A stretch of DNA of 21,601 nucleotides from IMG/VR virus record IMGVR_UViG_3300027784_000063, positions 1 through 21,601 of that record. The stretch is one strand, 5' to 3'. How positions within the stretch are numbered: the first letter of the stretch is position 1; each line of letters begins with the position of its first letter. Shown one piece after another: positions 5,566 to 13,157 of the stretch. The position numbers and the translations under genes were made by a program. The notes under the pieces were generated by a model. It ran no database searches and had not been told where the DNA came from. It saw only the letters and a list, made by a program, of their open reading frames with translations. The DNA is from a virus.

Positions 5566-6660
5566 ATGCCAAGGAAAATTGTAGATATAACAACGGATAT
5601 TGTAATTACACCTAGGGATGTTGCATACCCTAGAGATTTAGTGATACTAGGACTTGACGGTGCAGAGTTTCCTGAGGACGAAGACAAGATTATAGAGTTA
5701 TCAGATAGTGATGAAATCGAGAATGCGGACCTTGAAGACTGGTTTGAAGATGAATTAAAAGGTGCATTAGAACAAGGGATAAGCAGAGTATTTGCTATAC
5801 CAGTAGAGTACGATACAACCGAGGAAACGGATGATATTGGTGAACAAGTTGATTGGGATACTATTGAGGAGCAAATATCTTCGCAACCGACAATTGCACA
5901 TACCGGTATTGCTGATGATGGTCTTTCAGGTGTTGATGACATAGACGATGTGTATAGTACATTACATACCGAACTATTGCAGAATGGTCTTAGTGCAGTA
6001 ACAGTATGGCCAGTAGATGATACAGGCGATGATGCAGATACGACTGTTGGAGACGTATCTTCAAGTAGAATAATGACCGTCGCACATAAATTCGATGACG
6101 ATTATGCAAAGGATAGATTAGTAGGTGCAATGAATGCAGCAGCACTTAAAGTACCACGTTGGGATAAACTGATGTGGAAAAAAGTGATGTTCGATATGAC
6201 TGACGAAGATTTTGATATGCCAGATAGATTTACCACAAGTAGGATAAACGATTTAGAAGACGATAACATAAACGTATTGATGTATCGTGACGGTGATTTC
6301 GTGTTTAGTAACGGTTTAGCGTTAGCTGATGATGACATATATAAATACATTGATGTTATAAGAACACAAGATTACATCGAGTCAGAGATTGAAAGACAAC
6401 TGGCTAACAGAATCGGTGGTGGAAGAGTACCATTCACAAGTGAAGGTATTGGAATGATAGAGAACAGGTTACTTTCAGTACTATCAGATTTGACTGACGA
6501 GGATATTATAGTAACTGGTGGATACAGAGTTGATATGCCAACAATGAATGATGTTACAGCCGATGACAAAGTAGACAGATTGCTTAAAGGTATAGAAATC
6601 GAATGTCGACTACAGGGTCATATCCAAGAGATTAAAATAGATATGACATTAAAAATATAG
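5566..6660 (+). CDS. contractile tail sheath protein
   Basis: The protein has 364 residues. The C-terminal half shows the sheath signature in order: NINVLMYRDGDFVFSNGLAL, YKYIDVIRTQDYIESEIERQ, a GGGRVPFTSEGIGMIENRLL stretch, a TGGYRVDMP segment and the final strand pair ending IQEIKIDMTLKI. The N-terminal half carries an acidic domain that likely faces outward. The sheath surrounds the tube and shortens on infection, driving the tube through the cell envelope; this gene is what makes the virus a myovirus. At 364 residues it is a compact, minimal sheath. The ATG is 6 bases after the upstream stop. The tube gene follows 12 bases later, the usual sheath-tube order. Confidence 0.85.
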   Translation: MPRKIVDITTDIVITPRDVAYPRDLVILGLDGAEFPEDEDKIIELSDSDEIENADLEDWFEDELKGALEQGISRVFAIPVEYDTTEETDDIGEQVDWDTIEEQISSQPTIAHTGIADDGLSGVDDIDDVYSTLHTELLQNGLSAVTVWPVDDTGDDADTTVGDVSSSRIMTVAHKFDDDYAKDRLVGAMNAAALKVPRWDKLMWKKVMFDMTDEDFDMPDRFTTSRINDLEDDNINVLMYRDGDFVFSNGLALADDDIYKYIDVIRTQDYIESEIERQLANRIGGGRVPFTSEGIGMIENRLLSVLSDLTDEDIIVTGGYRVDMPTMNDVTADDKVDRLLKGIEIECRLQGHIQEIKIDMTLKI

Positions 6661-6672
6661 AGGTGATAGATT

Positions 6673-7203
6673 ATGCCACATGGACGTGAAAAGGTTTATA
6701 ATGTTGAACACGTTGATTTCATCATTGAACTAGATGACGAAGACGTTAGTGAATTTGATCCTGAAATACAGGAACGATTTGATGGTGGTGAACTAACCAT
6801 TGAAGGTATTTCAGACTCAGGGTTTGGTGTTACACCAACTGCAGAAACAGAAATGATTGAAGGACTTAAAGGTTATGAAGGATTTTCAGTTGATCCTGGT
6901 AATGGTGCAGAAATTGACTTAGCGGTGAAAAGTACAAGTTTATCTTTACCTGTACTACAAGCAATTTACAATAAGCAGCAAGATGAAGTAATTGCACCAT
7001 TTAAGGTAAGAATTGAAGTCAACCAAAGTGATATACGACCTGCATTCGGATTTAACAACATAGAAGTCAAACATTGTCTTCTAGTGAATATGGCACCATT
7101 CGAAGTTGATGGACCAGAAGCACCGGATTGGGAATTCGAAATGGTAGGATATGGATTTATTATAGAGAATTACGATATCAGTCTATATACAGCTGACGAG
7201 TAA
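6673..7203 (+). CDS. tail tube protein
   Basis: The protein has 176 residues and forms the rigid inner tail tube. It is beta-rich and acidic, with an early FIIELDDEDVS segment, a variable loop region, and a C-terminal part in which long strands alternate (KVRIEVNQSDIRP, IEVKHCLLVNMAPFEVD, WEFEMVGYGFII). Size, strand pattern and position between sheath and assembly chaperone fit the T4 gp19-like / Mu gpM tube fold. Ribosome-binding site GAGGTGAT. Directly after its stop lies the same terminator sequence as after the major capsid gene, the other protein needed in many copies, which suggests a deliberate drop in downstream expression. Confidence 0.75.
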   Translation: MPHGREKVYNVEHVDFIIELDDEDVSEFDPEIQERFDGGELTIEGISDSGFGVTPTAETEMIEGLKGYEGFSVDPGNGAEIDLAVKSTSLSLPVLQAIYNKQQDEVIAPFKVRIEVNQSDIRPAFGFNNIEVKHCLLVNMAPFEVDGPEAPDWEFEMVGYGFIIENYDISLYTADE

Positions 7204-7228
7204 TTAAAACCCTTTCCTTTTATTTATT
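7204..7228 (+). terminator. pyrimidine-rich archaeal terminator, copy 3
   Basis: TTAAAACCC followed by TTTCCTTTTATTTATTAA begins right after the tail tube stop codon. It is nearly identical to the element after the capsid gene (one C and one T shorter). No hairpin precedes the U-rich tract, as expected for archaeal termination. Confidence 0.6.
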
Positions 7229-7229
7229 A

Positions 7230-7244
7230 ACGCGAAAAACGCGT
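7230..7244 (+). other. A5-loop hairpin 3 (first of downstream pair)
   Basis: ACGCG (7230-7234), loop AAAAA, CGCGT (7240-7244): 5 Watson-Crick pairs. It comes immediately after the terminator tract and 11 bases before hairpin 4. Confidence 0.6.
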
Positions 7245-7255
7245 GAAATAAACTT

Positions 7256-7268
7256 TCCGAAAAACGGA
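7256..7268 (+). other. A5-loop hairpin 4 overlapping a ribosome-binding site
   Basis: TCCG (7256-7259), loop AAAAA, CGGA (7265-7268): 4 pairs, extendable by two T-G pairs to 7254/7270. The 3' arm takes in the first half of GGAGGTG (7266-7272), the ribosome-binding site of the chaperone gene at 7279. Confidence 0.55.
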
Positions 7269-7278
7269 GGTGTAAATT

Positions 7279-7587
7279 ATGGAAGAAAAGTATGAAGAAG
7301 CGTTGTATGTAAGTGACGAACCAACTAGTGTCGAGATAAATGGTGTAGAAGTTAAAGTAGAGGAAATGACTGGAATGAGATATTCCGAAATTGCCGATGA
7401 AATGGGTCTTGAACCAGGCAAAGAAAGTGCTTTTGATAACACAGCTTTTATGAAAAGGTTAATTGAAGAATGTGTTATTGAACCTGAAGATTTAGATCCA
7501 TCAAGATTAAGAATCGACGCTATGATAAAGATAACCACTGAAATACAACAAGGTATGAATTTAGAAGAGGAAGTAGAAAATTTGTAA
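7279..7587 (+). CDS. tail assembly chaperone, short form (gpG-like)
   Basis: The 102-residue product of the zero frame is acidic and mainly helical after an N-terminal beta part (about 15-32, VEINGVEVKVEEMTGMRYSE). Its size and place between tail tube and tape measure are those of the lambda gpG-type chaperone, which coats the tape measure protein while the tube polymerises and is absent from the finished virion. ATG 7279 follows GGAGGTG by 6 bases. The last sense codons are AAT TTG, then TAA TAA. They form the heptamer A AAT TTG at 7578-7584, so a fraction of ribosomes is expected to slip back one base and make the long form. Confidence 0.75.
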   Translation: MEEKYEEALYVSDEPTSVEINGVEVKVEEMTGMRYSEIADEMGLEPGKESAFDNTAFMKRLIEECVIEPEDLDPSRLRIDAMIKITTEIQQGMNLEEEVENL

Positions 7588-7853
7588 TAAAGGTTGAACG
7601 GGAATTTCCATTCTTTTTGATAGGCAAAGAATTCGGTATACCAGTGGACGTAGTAAAATCTTGGAAGATGCGTAAGATTAAGGAATATGCTACCTTTCTT
7701 GAGAAATACTATAAACAAAAATACGGAACTAGTGAAGATATGGATATTCCAGATGTTAGTACGTCTAGAATGCCAAGAATGGGAAGAAAACATTTACCAA
7801 GTAGTATGAGAAAAGGAAGAGGAGCATCGGGCCATAGCTTTAAATTTGCATAG
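7279..7853 (+). CDS. tail assembly chaperone, frameshifted long form (gpGT-like)
   Basis: Joining 7279-7584 to 7584-7853 by a -1 shift on AAATTTG gives about 191 residues. The downstream frame is open from the slip site: VIKVEREFPFFLIGKEFG continues through a Trp- and Lys-rich helical region (VKSWKMRKIKEYATFLEKYY) to a basic, Ser/Gly/Arg-rich tail ending HSFKFA. It has no ATG near its beginning and no ribosome-binding site, so independent translation is unlikely. Known G/GT pairs show exactly this: an acidic G part and a longer T part that binds the tape measure protein. The basic tail contrasts with the acidic proteins around it. The shift is inferred from sequence. Confidence 0.7.
7578..7584 (+). 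other. -1 ribosomal frameshift heptamer AAATTTG
   Basis: In the zero frame the bases read A AAT TTG, fitting the X XXY YYZ rule; both tRNAs can re-pair as AAA TTT after slipping back. The zero-frame stop follows immediately (TAA, then a second in-frame-adjacent TAA), and the -1 frame stays open to 7851. I see no strong stem or pseudoknot in the next 40 bases; the stop codon itself may stimulate slippage. Confidence 0.65.
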
Positions 7854-7863
7854 GAGATAATAA

Positions 7864-10800
7864 ATGGCTTTAGTTCACCAATTAACAGCAGCCCTTGATT
7901 TCACAGGTGTTGTAGAAGCAAAAAGTAAGATGACAAGCTTAGAGCAAACTATCGCCAATAATGCCGGTGAAATCAGAAAATCTTTCCTTTTTATGTCATT
8001 CGGTATGATGGCAGCTAATCAAGTTTTAAAAAAGTTTGTTAGTAGATTAGAAATGGCTGCCCAGTCAATGCGACAGGCTTTTATAGATATTGAACATCAA
8101 GCAGTTGTAGTTTCTACTATTTTAACAGGTACCGCTGAAGATGTTGGTGTAGTTACAGAAAGAATGATACAGTTGGGAAGAGAAACTGAATGGACTGCAT
8201 ATGATGTTGGGCTTGCAATGGAAGATTTAGCACGTGCAGGATTTACTACAACTGAGGCTATTCAATCAGTCGGTGTTGCATTACAATTTGCTACTGCAAC
8301 TGGTATGCAGACTTCGCAAGCCGCTGATATACTTACTGGTTCCATTCGTGGATTCAATATGCAGGCTGACTACATGGAAACGCAAATCGGTGATGCGTCT
8401 GGCGAACTTGAAACATTTACAATGCATGCTAGTGAAGCTGAAGCTACAACGACTGCAGCAGGTCATGCCGCATCTGTTTTCGCAGCTGGTGCTATGAATG
8501 CAAGGTTACATGCAGAAGATCTTGGTGAAGGATTTAAATATGCTGGTGCTGCTGCTGAAGCTTTAAATTGGAGAATGACAGAAGTCGTTGCGACGATGAT
8601 GAGTGCTGCAGATAATATGGTTAGGGCTGGTATGGCTGGTCGTGGATTTAGAAGAATGGCAACCCGTCTAGCTAGAGCCGCAGGTGAAGCATCTACAGGT
8701 ATAGAACAATTGGCTGGTGAACTTGAAGATTTAGGTGTTGAGTTAGTCGACCATCAAGGTGAGATGAGAGGTCTTTTTGATATATTAATTGATTTAGAAG
8801 AAGCAACTGAAGACATGACGGCACAGCAGCAGGCCAATTTATACCAGATGATTGCTGGTACACGTGGTATGACGATGCTTGCTGGTGTTATGAGTGATGG
8901 AACAGACCAATTGAAAGAACACGCAATGATGCTTGAAATTTCATCTTCAAGAAATGAATTGGCTGCTGCTGGTTATGCTGATTCCGCTGAAATCATGAGG
9001 GATTTAGGTAAAGAATATTTTGAAGCTACAGAAGGAATGGAACATGCTAATATTAAATTAGAGGAATTTACTGAGTTAAATCCTGCTTCTCAAGAACAAA
9101 TCAGACGTACAATGCAATATCTTGATGATTTGAATTTAACACAAGATGAATATGCTGCTGCATTAGAGAATTCTGCAGAGTTAACTGAAGTACAAATGGA
9201 AAGATTGCAAACCTTACAAGGTGCAACAGATTTAATGACTTCGTCTTTAGAAGCGATGTGGTTCCAAATTGCGCATCAGGTCGCGCCTATGATGAAGTCG
9301 TGGGAAAGAACAGTTAGACTTGTTGCCGATATCATTACGTTGTTGCCGGATCATTTACAGATGCTTATAGGATTCTTAATTTTAACTGGAGCCGCATTAG
9401 GTGGTGTAATAACATCACTAATACAAGTTACAGCTATGCTTGTGATGACTGGTGCTGCGATGGCAACTTATTCTGTTGAAATCCAAAAAACTACAGTTAA
9501 TCAAGAGATGTTTAATATTGCATATCAATCATTCATAAAAATGTTAAAATTATCGTTACCGTTACTTAAACAACTAGTTGTCAAAGTAGGAATGTTAGCC
9601 GGACAAATGGTAATGATGACTGGAGGTATTGCATTACTTGTCAGAGCATGGGATGAAGGCGAACCTATATTGTATGCAGCTGGTATTATCGTAATGGGAC
9701 TTGCTTATGCCTTAGGGTTTTTAAGGGTGCGAATGGGACAAAATATTGTAGCAGCTGGAAAAAACGCGAAGGCAATTACTGCTTTGACATCTGCAAAGGA
9801 AATAGAAAATAAAGCAACGCATAAACAATTACTACATTATGGTAAATTATTTAAAGCACGTGAAGCAACATTACAACAAAGAAAAAGAGAAACAATAAGT
9901 GAATTGGAGTTTGCAAAAGCAAATAATGTCGTTACAACACAAAGGATATGGGAAAGAAAAGTAAAAGAATCGCATTTGGCCATTGATGAGGTTAGGAATA
10001 AACAAAGCGCTATGGAAAATAAATTATTGAGTGCTAAAACGAAAAAATTAATGAGTTATACTTCTACACAAGCGGGTGCCAACAAATTAGAAGCCGCGGG
10101 TATAACGCTAAAAGAAATACATAATTCAAGGGTTTTATCTTTAGCATTTTCATATAGTGCGTTAGCAATTGCAGTCGCTGCTGCGTTAGGAGGCTTATTC
10201 TTGTTATACAAAGCTTATGAGGACGGTGATTATATCCTTGGTGTATTGGCAACATCGGTACTTGCATTTGCGGCAGCTGTTCATTTTGCAAGGGATTCTG
10301 TTAATGCATTCATAACAGCTCAATTAAAGAAAATTAAATCATCACTTGCAGATTTTGCTGCGAATAGTAAATTGATTGCGTCATTAAAAGGTTATATATT
10401 AGCTGCATTCGGTGCTAAATCCGCAACTGAAGGATTAACTTTTGCTAAATGGCAATATGCAGCAGCGGCGAGTGCTGCGTTAGGTATCATAGGTGTCTTG
10501 TGGTTGGTGTGGAATGAAAGTAGGGATGCAGCGATGGCGCTGGCAGCTGCAATAGTGGTGGTAACAGCAGTTATGTGGAAATTAAATATAGCAATGTGGG
10601 CAAATCCGATATTATTAGTTGTGGGCTTAATCGGTTTATTAATTATGGCATTGTATCGGTGGTGGGATACAATATCAAATTACGTGATGCCTGTTTTAGA
10701 ATATCTTTGGAACGTATTAAAAGGTTTACTTGCACCATTGTTACTTACTATAAGGCTTATATGGATGGGGGTTCAAAGATTAAGGCAATTTGTTGATAGT

Positions 10801-11649
10801 GCTGGTGGCGCAAGTGCAATTTTACAAAGATTATGGAATGTTTTAAAAGGATTATTCTTACCGTTAAGACTAGTAATTTGGGGAATACGAGAACTTATTG
10901 ATAGAGCTGGCGGAGCTAGTGCGATATTACAGAGAGTAGTACAAGTTCTTAGAATTATTTTTGCACCTCTTATATTAGTTGGAAAACTTATACAATGGGT
11001 AGTCGACAGACTAGGTGGATGGGGTGCTATACTAGGCTATATATATGAAGGTTTAAAATTCCTTTTATGGCCATTAATCGAACTCATAAAGCTTCTAGAA
11101 GAATTGGGTAGTAAATTCCCAATATTAGGTAAACTCGGGTCATTTGCTGAAATACTTGAGTACCTATCTGACCCAATGCAGGTTATAAAGGATTTAATTA
11201 ATGCAGTTGCTGATGCATTTGATAACTTACTAAGTAGAATTCCAAATGTACTTAGTGGATTATCAAGGATAGGCAGTGCTATAAGAAGTAGTGTATCAGG
11301 GGCATTCGAAAGTGCGGGCGAATCCTTAAGAAGTTTTGGCGGAAGAGTTATGAGCGCTTTAGGTCGTTCATGGATTGTTGACGCTTTTAGTTCCGGCATC
11401 GGGCAAATAACGGGAATGTTTGCAGGATTACAAGAAATGATGGGAATGCTTGGATTTGGTAACATAGGCCAGATTTCAACAGTACAAGCTGGCCCTGTGC
11501 AACCCACAAGTAGTATGCCAGGTGAGATAAACATAACTTTAAATACGACAATCGATGAAAGTATGAGTGCAGACGAACATGCTGAGTTAGTTGAAGATGC
11601 GGTTGAAAAAGCACTTTATCAATGGAATAGGGAGTTTAAGAAAACATGA
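7864..11649 (+). CDS. tape measure protein
   Basis: The protein has 1261 residues and is by far the longest gene. The N-terminal third is helical, with the Ala/Gly/Met-rich pattern of phage tape measures, including AGFTTTEAIQSVGVALQFAT and RGFRRMATRLARAAGEASTG, matching the conserved TMP core (residues about 65-290). From about 470 on there are many hydrophobic segments that could insert in a membrane during ejection. Two internal repeat families are present (9622-10590 and 10702-11120). The gene sets tail length; at about 0.15 nm per residue the tail would be near 190 nm (estimate). ATG follows GGAG by about 7 bases. The stop overlaps the next start as ATGA. Confidence 0.85.
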   Translation: MALVHQLTAALDFTGVVEAKSKMTSLEQTIANNAGEIRKSFLFMSFGMMAANQVLKKFVSRLEMAAQSMRQAFIDIEHQAVVVSTILTGTAEDVGVVTERMIQLGRETEWTAYDVGLAMEDLARAGFTTTEAIQSVGVALQFATATGMQTSQAADILTGSIRGFNMQADYMETQIGDASGELETFTMHASEAEATTTAAGHAASVFAAGAMNARLHAEDLGEGFKYAGAAAEALNWRMTEVVATMMSAADNMVRAGMAGRGFRRMATRLARAAGEASTGIEQLAGELEDLGVELVDHQGEMRGLFDILIDLEEATEDMTAQQQANLYQMIAGTRGMTMLAGVMSDGTDQLKEHAMMLEISSSRNELAAAGYADSAEIMRDLGKEYFEATEGMEHANIKLEEFTELNPASQEQIRRTMQYLDDLNLTQDEYAAALENSAELTEVQMERLQTLQGATDLMTSSLEAMWFQIAHQVAPMMKSWERTVRLVADIITLLPDHLQMLIGFLILTGAALGGVITSLIQVTAMLVMTGAAMATYSVEIQKTTVNQEMFNIAYQSFIKMLKLSLPLLKQLVVKVGMLAGQMVMMTGGIALLVRAWDEGEPILYAAGIIVMGLAYALGFLRVRMGQNIVAAGKNAKAITALTSAKEIENKATHKQLLHYGKLFKAREATLQQRKRETISELEFAKANNVVTTQRIWERKVKESHLAIDEVRNKQSAMENKLLSAKTKKLMSYTSTQAGANKLEAAGITLKEIHNSRVLSLAFSYSALAIAVAAALGGLFLLYKAYEDGDYILGVLATSVLAFAAAVHFARDSVNAFITAQLKKIKSSLADFAANSKLIASLKGYILAAFGAKSATEGLTFAKWQYAAAASAALGIIGVLWLVWNESRDAAMALAAAIVVVTAVMWKLNIAMWANPILLVVGLIGLLIMALYRWWDTISNYVMPVLEYLWNVLKGLLAPLLLTIRLIWMGVQRLRQFVDSAGGASAILQRLWNVLKGLFLPLRLVIWGIRELIDRAGGASAILQRVVQVLRIIFAPLILVGKLIQWVVDRLGGWGAILGYIYEGLKFLLWPLIELIKLLEELGSKFPILGKLGSFAEILEYLSDPMQVIKDLINAVADAFDNLLSRIPNVLSGLSRIGSAIRSSVSGAFESAGESLRSFGGRVMSALGRSWIVDAFSSGIGQITGMFAGLQEMMGMLGFGNIGQISTVQAGPVQPTSSMPGEINITLNTTIDESMSADEHAELVEDAVEKALYQWNREFKKT
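9622..10590 (+). repeat. three dispersed hydrophobic units in the tape measure
   Basis: Units begin near residues 587, 776 and 874 of the tape measure protein. They read GGIALLVRAWDEGEPIL, GGLFLLYKAYEDGDYIL and GVLWLVWNESRDAAMAL, each followed by a 20-residue Ala/Val/Leu-rich segment. The shared plan is hydrophobic strand, aromatic, acidic turn, hydrophobic helix. Confidence 0.45.
10702..11120 (+). repeat. four tandem 35-residue repeats in the tape measure
   Basis: Units start at residues about 947, 989, 1024 and 1059. The first two share WNVLKGL, and both end in AGGASAILQ. The third has VLRIIFAPLILV and LGGWGAILG; the fourth has EGLKFLLWPLIELI. Spacing is 42, 35 and 35 residues. Each is an amphipathic/hydrophobic helix pair closed by a Gly-rich turn. 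Confidence 0.6.
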
Positions 11650-12281
11650 TGATACCAGAAAGACATTTTATTGATGGTGGAAGGCGCGGTATAACAATTG
11701 AAGAGTTACGGCCACGTATCCATGCAAAAAACCGAAATCCTATAATTGAAGTTAGAGGAGAGTTAGATTTAATAATTGAATTAGATAAAATAGAGACGTT
11801 GGATGTATCATATGAAAGACAAATAGCTGAAAGCCCGATTAGTGAAGAATTAACAACACCTACATCTACTGATATTATTGCTACCACAAACCCAATTGAA
11901 GTTAACCTTTCTGGTCATTTAGGAACAAAATGGAAAGATGGGGAAATGGTATCAAATAGAGATACGGAATTAAATGCATTATACGAACTACATAGAAGGA
12001 AAAAAATTATAAAATTCGAATCAGATCCTATAATTTTAGATGCATGTATAATAACGGAATTAAGTGTTGATGAAATTGTAAGTAAAAATATGTATCAATT
12101 TGATATGACATTAACCGAAATTGATGTTTATTCACCTATTACGATTGAAGCTTTATATGAAGACGAAGAGTATCATGATGTACCAAGTGATCAAGATTTT
12201 GAAACAGTTGTATTAACAGAGCCAGAATCAGCTGAAGCTGAAGAAGATGAAAGCTTTTGGAGTTGGTGGCCATTTTGGTAG
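11646..12281 (+). CDS. Dit-like baseplate/tail tip protein, first copy
   Basis: The protein has 211 residues (start ATG 11646 or the adjacent ATG 11649). The core (about 55-165) has the Dit-like plan: SPISEELTTPTSTD, strand PIEVNLSGHLG, a helix after 'NRDTELNALYELHRRKK', strand IIKFESD, a 'acIITELSV' strand and the closing YQFDMTLTEIDVYSP. That matches the Dit-like phage tail protein domain, which forms a ring linking tube and hub. The C-terminus is odd: an acidic stretch ending FWSWWPFW, five of eight residues Trp or Phe pairs. The downstream paralogue overlaps this end by 7 bases or more. Confidence 0.65.
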   Translation: MMIPERHFIDGGRRGITIEELRPRIHAKNRNPIIEVRGELDLIIELDKIETLDVSYERQIAESPISEELTTPTSTDIIATTNPIEVNLSGHLGTKWKDGEMVSNRDTELNALYELHRRKKIIKFESDPIILDACIITELSVDEIVSKNMYQFDMTLTEIDVYSPITIEALYEDEEYHDVPSDQDFETVVLTEPESAEAEEDESFWSWWPFW

Positions 12282-12838
12282 AACCTACATCGCATGATAT
12301 AGTAGTTATTAAATCGAAACAAGATGATATAGAAATAGAATTACCGTTAGTAGATTCACATAGTGCTGCATTTGCAGTATCGCCTCAATTTACAAGTGAT
12401 TATTCAAGGAATGTAGAGCATATAATTGATGATGAATTAGAGTTTTCAATTTCAGGTATGATAGGTAAAAAAGATAGAGATGCGACGTTAAATAAAATTG
12501 CAGTATTGGCCGAGGAGGATCATTTAATAACAATAGAATCAAATATCAGTGTACCTATTAACGATATGACAAATCTGACAAATATGATGGATAACTTGAT
12601 GATCACTGATTTTTCTGTTACCCAAACAAGTGATTCGAGAAACTTATACGAAATTGATGTATCATTTCAGAAGATGAGTATACAAAAACCGACACTACAA
12701 AAACATGAAATACAAAGTATAGATGATATTAATTTAACACCGGCACCGGATAAAGAAGTAGCTACAGTTATCATAGAAGTAGATGATGATTGGGAAGTAG
12801 AAGAAGAAGAAGGATGGATTAGTAGGTTAGGTGGATGA
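12275..12838 (+). CDS. Dit-like baseplate/tail tip protein, second copy
   Basis: The protein has about 187 residues and no ATG near its beginning. TTG 12275 after GGTGG (12264-12268) is my choice; GTG 12266 is possible. The fold repeats the first copy: an N-terminal beta-strand pair, YSRNVEHIIDDELEFSISGM, KKDRDATLNKIAVLAEED, strand ITIESN, DNLMITDFSVTQTSD and LYEIDVSFQKMSIQKP. It also ends with an acidic stretch followed by Trp (EEEEGWISRLGG). Two consecutive Dit-like genes suggest a hetero-ring or two stacked rings at the tube end, or one subunit specialised for binding the plug and hub encoded next. Confidence 0.6.
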   Translation: MVEPTSHDIVVIKSKQDDIEIELPLVDSHSAAFAVSPQFTSDYSRNVEHIIDDELEFSISGMIGKKDRDATLNKIAVLAEEDHLITIESNISVPINDMTNLTNMMDNLMITDFSVTQTSDSRNLYEIDVSFQKMSIQKPTLQKHEIQSIDDINLTPAPDKEVATVIIEVDDDWEVEEEEGWISRLGG

Positions 12839-12842
12839 TAAA

Positions 12843-13157
12843 ATGGGAGATGTATTAACAAAAAAATTACCATGGGATAAAAATTTACCCTTCCCGCAAA
12901 GGAACAAATTTTATTATAAAGGTAGAACGTATGAAGTAACGTATAGGTGGTCATCAATTGATGATTCACTTATAATAAAAATAAAAAGAGAACTTGATAA
13001 GAGAACAATTCATACTGGTAGACTAAACGAAAAAAGTTTTGGCCATGTGTATTCCCCTGAAACATATGAGAAATTATTTAGTTATTGGGGAAAAACAATT
13101 AAAAAAGATAAACTCAATATTTGGATAATAGATGAAGACTTTAGGATAAGTGATTAA
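12843..13157 (+). CDS. baseplate plug-like small protein
   Basis: The protein has 104 residues from ATG 12843 (GGTGG 8 bases upstream; GTG 12831 would add 4 residues). It is less acidic than its neighbours. After a short basic start there is a beta core: KFYYKGRTYEVTYRWSSIDD, LIIKIKRELDKRTIHTG, then a helix and a final strand pair LNIWIIDEDFRIS. Small beta-barrel proteins with 'Y-x-x-x-x-W-n/s' strands between the Dit-like genes and the hub are baseplate plug proteins in several contractile systems. I rate this as likely by place and strand pattern, not by a decisive motif. Confidence 0.5.
   Translation: MGDVLTKKLPWDKNLPFPQRNKFYYKGRTYEVTYRWSSIDDSLIIKIKRELDKRTIHTGRLNEKSFGHVYSPETYEKLFSYWGKTIKKDKLNIWIIDEDFRISD

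Noticed and set aside
7227-7793. Minus-strand open frame of 188 codons
   Set aside because: It is the mirror of the chaperone frames; Ser/Phe/Ile-rich translation typical of antisense to acidic genes. It also runs through the tandem hairpins.
7617-7853. Independent gene starting at TTG 7617
   Set aside because: The frame is open back to the slip site at 7584, the TTG has no ribosome-binding site, and the protein makes sense as the frameshifted half of the chaperone.
11037-11534. Minus-strand open frame of 165 codons
   Set aside because: Antisense to the tape measure gene; no ribosome-binding site and no recognisable motif.
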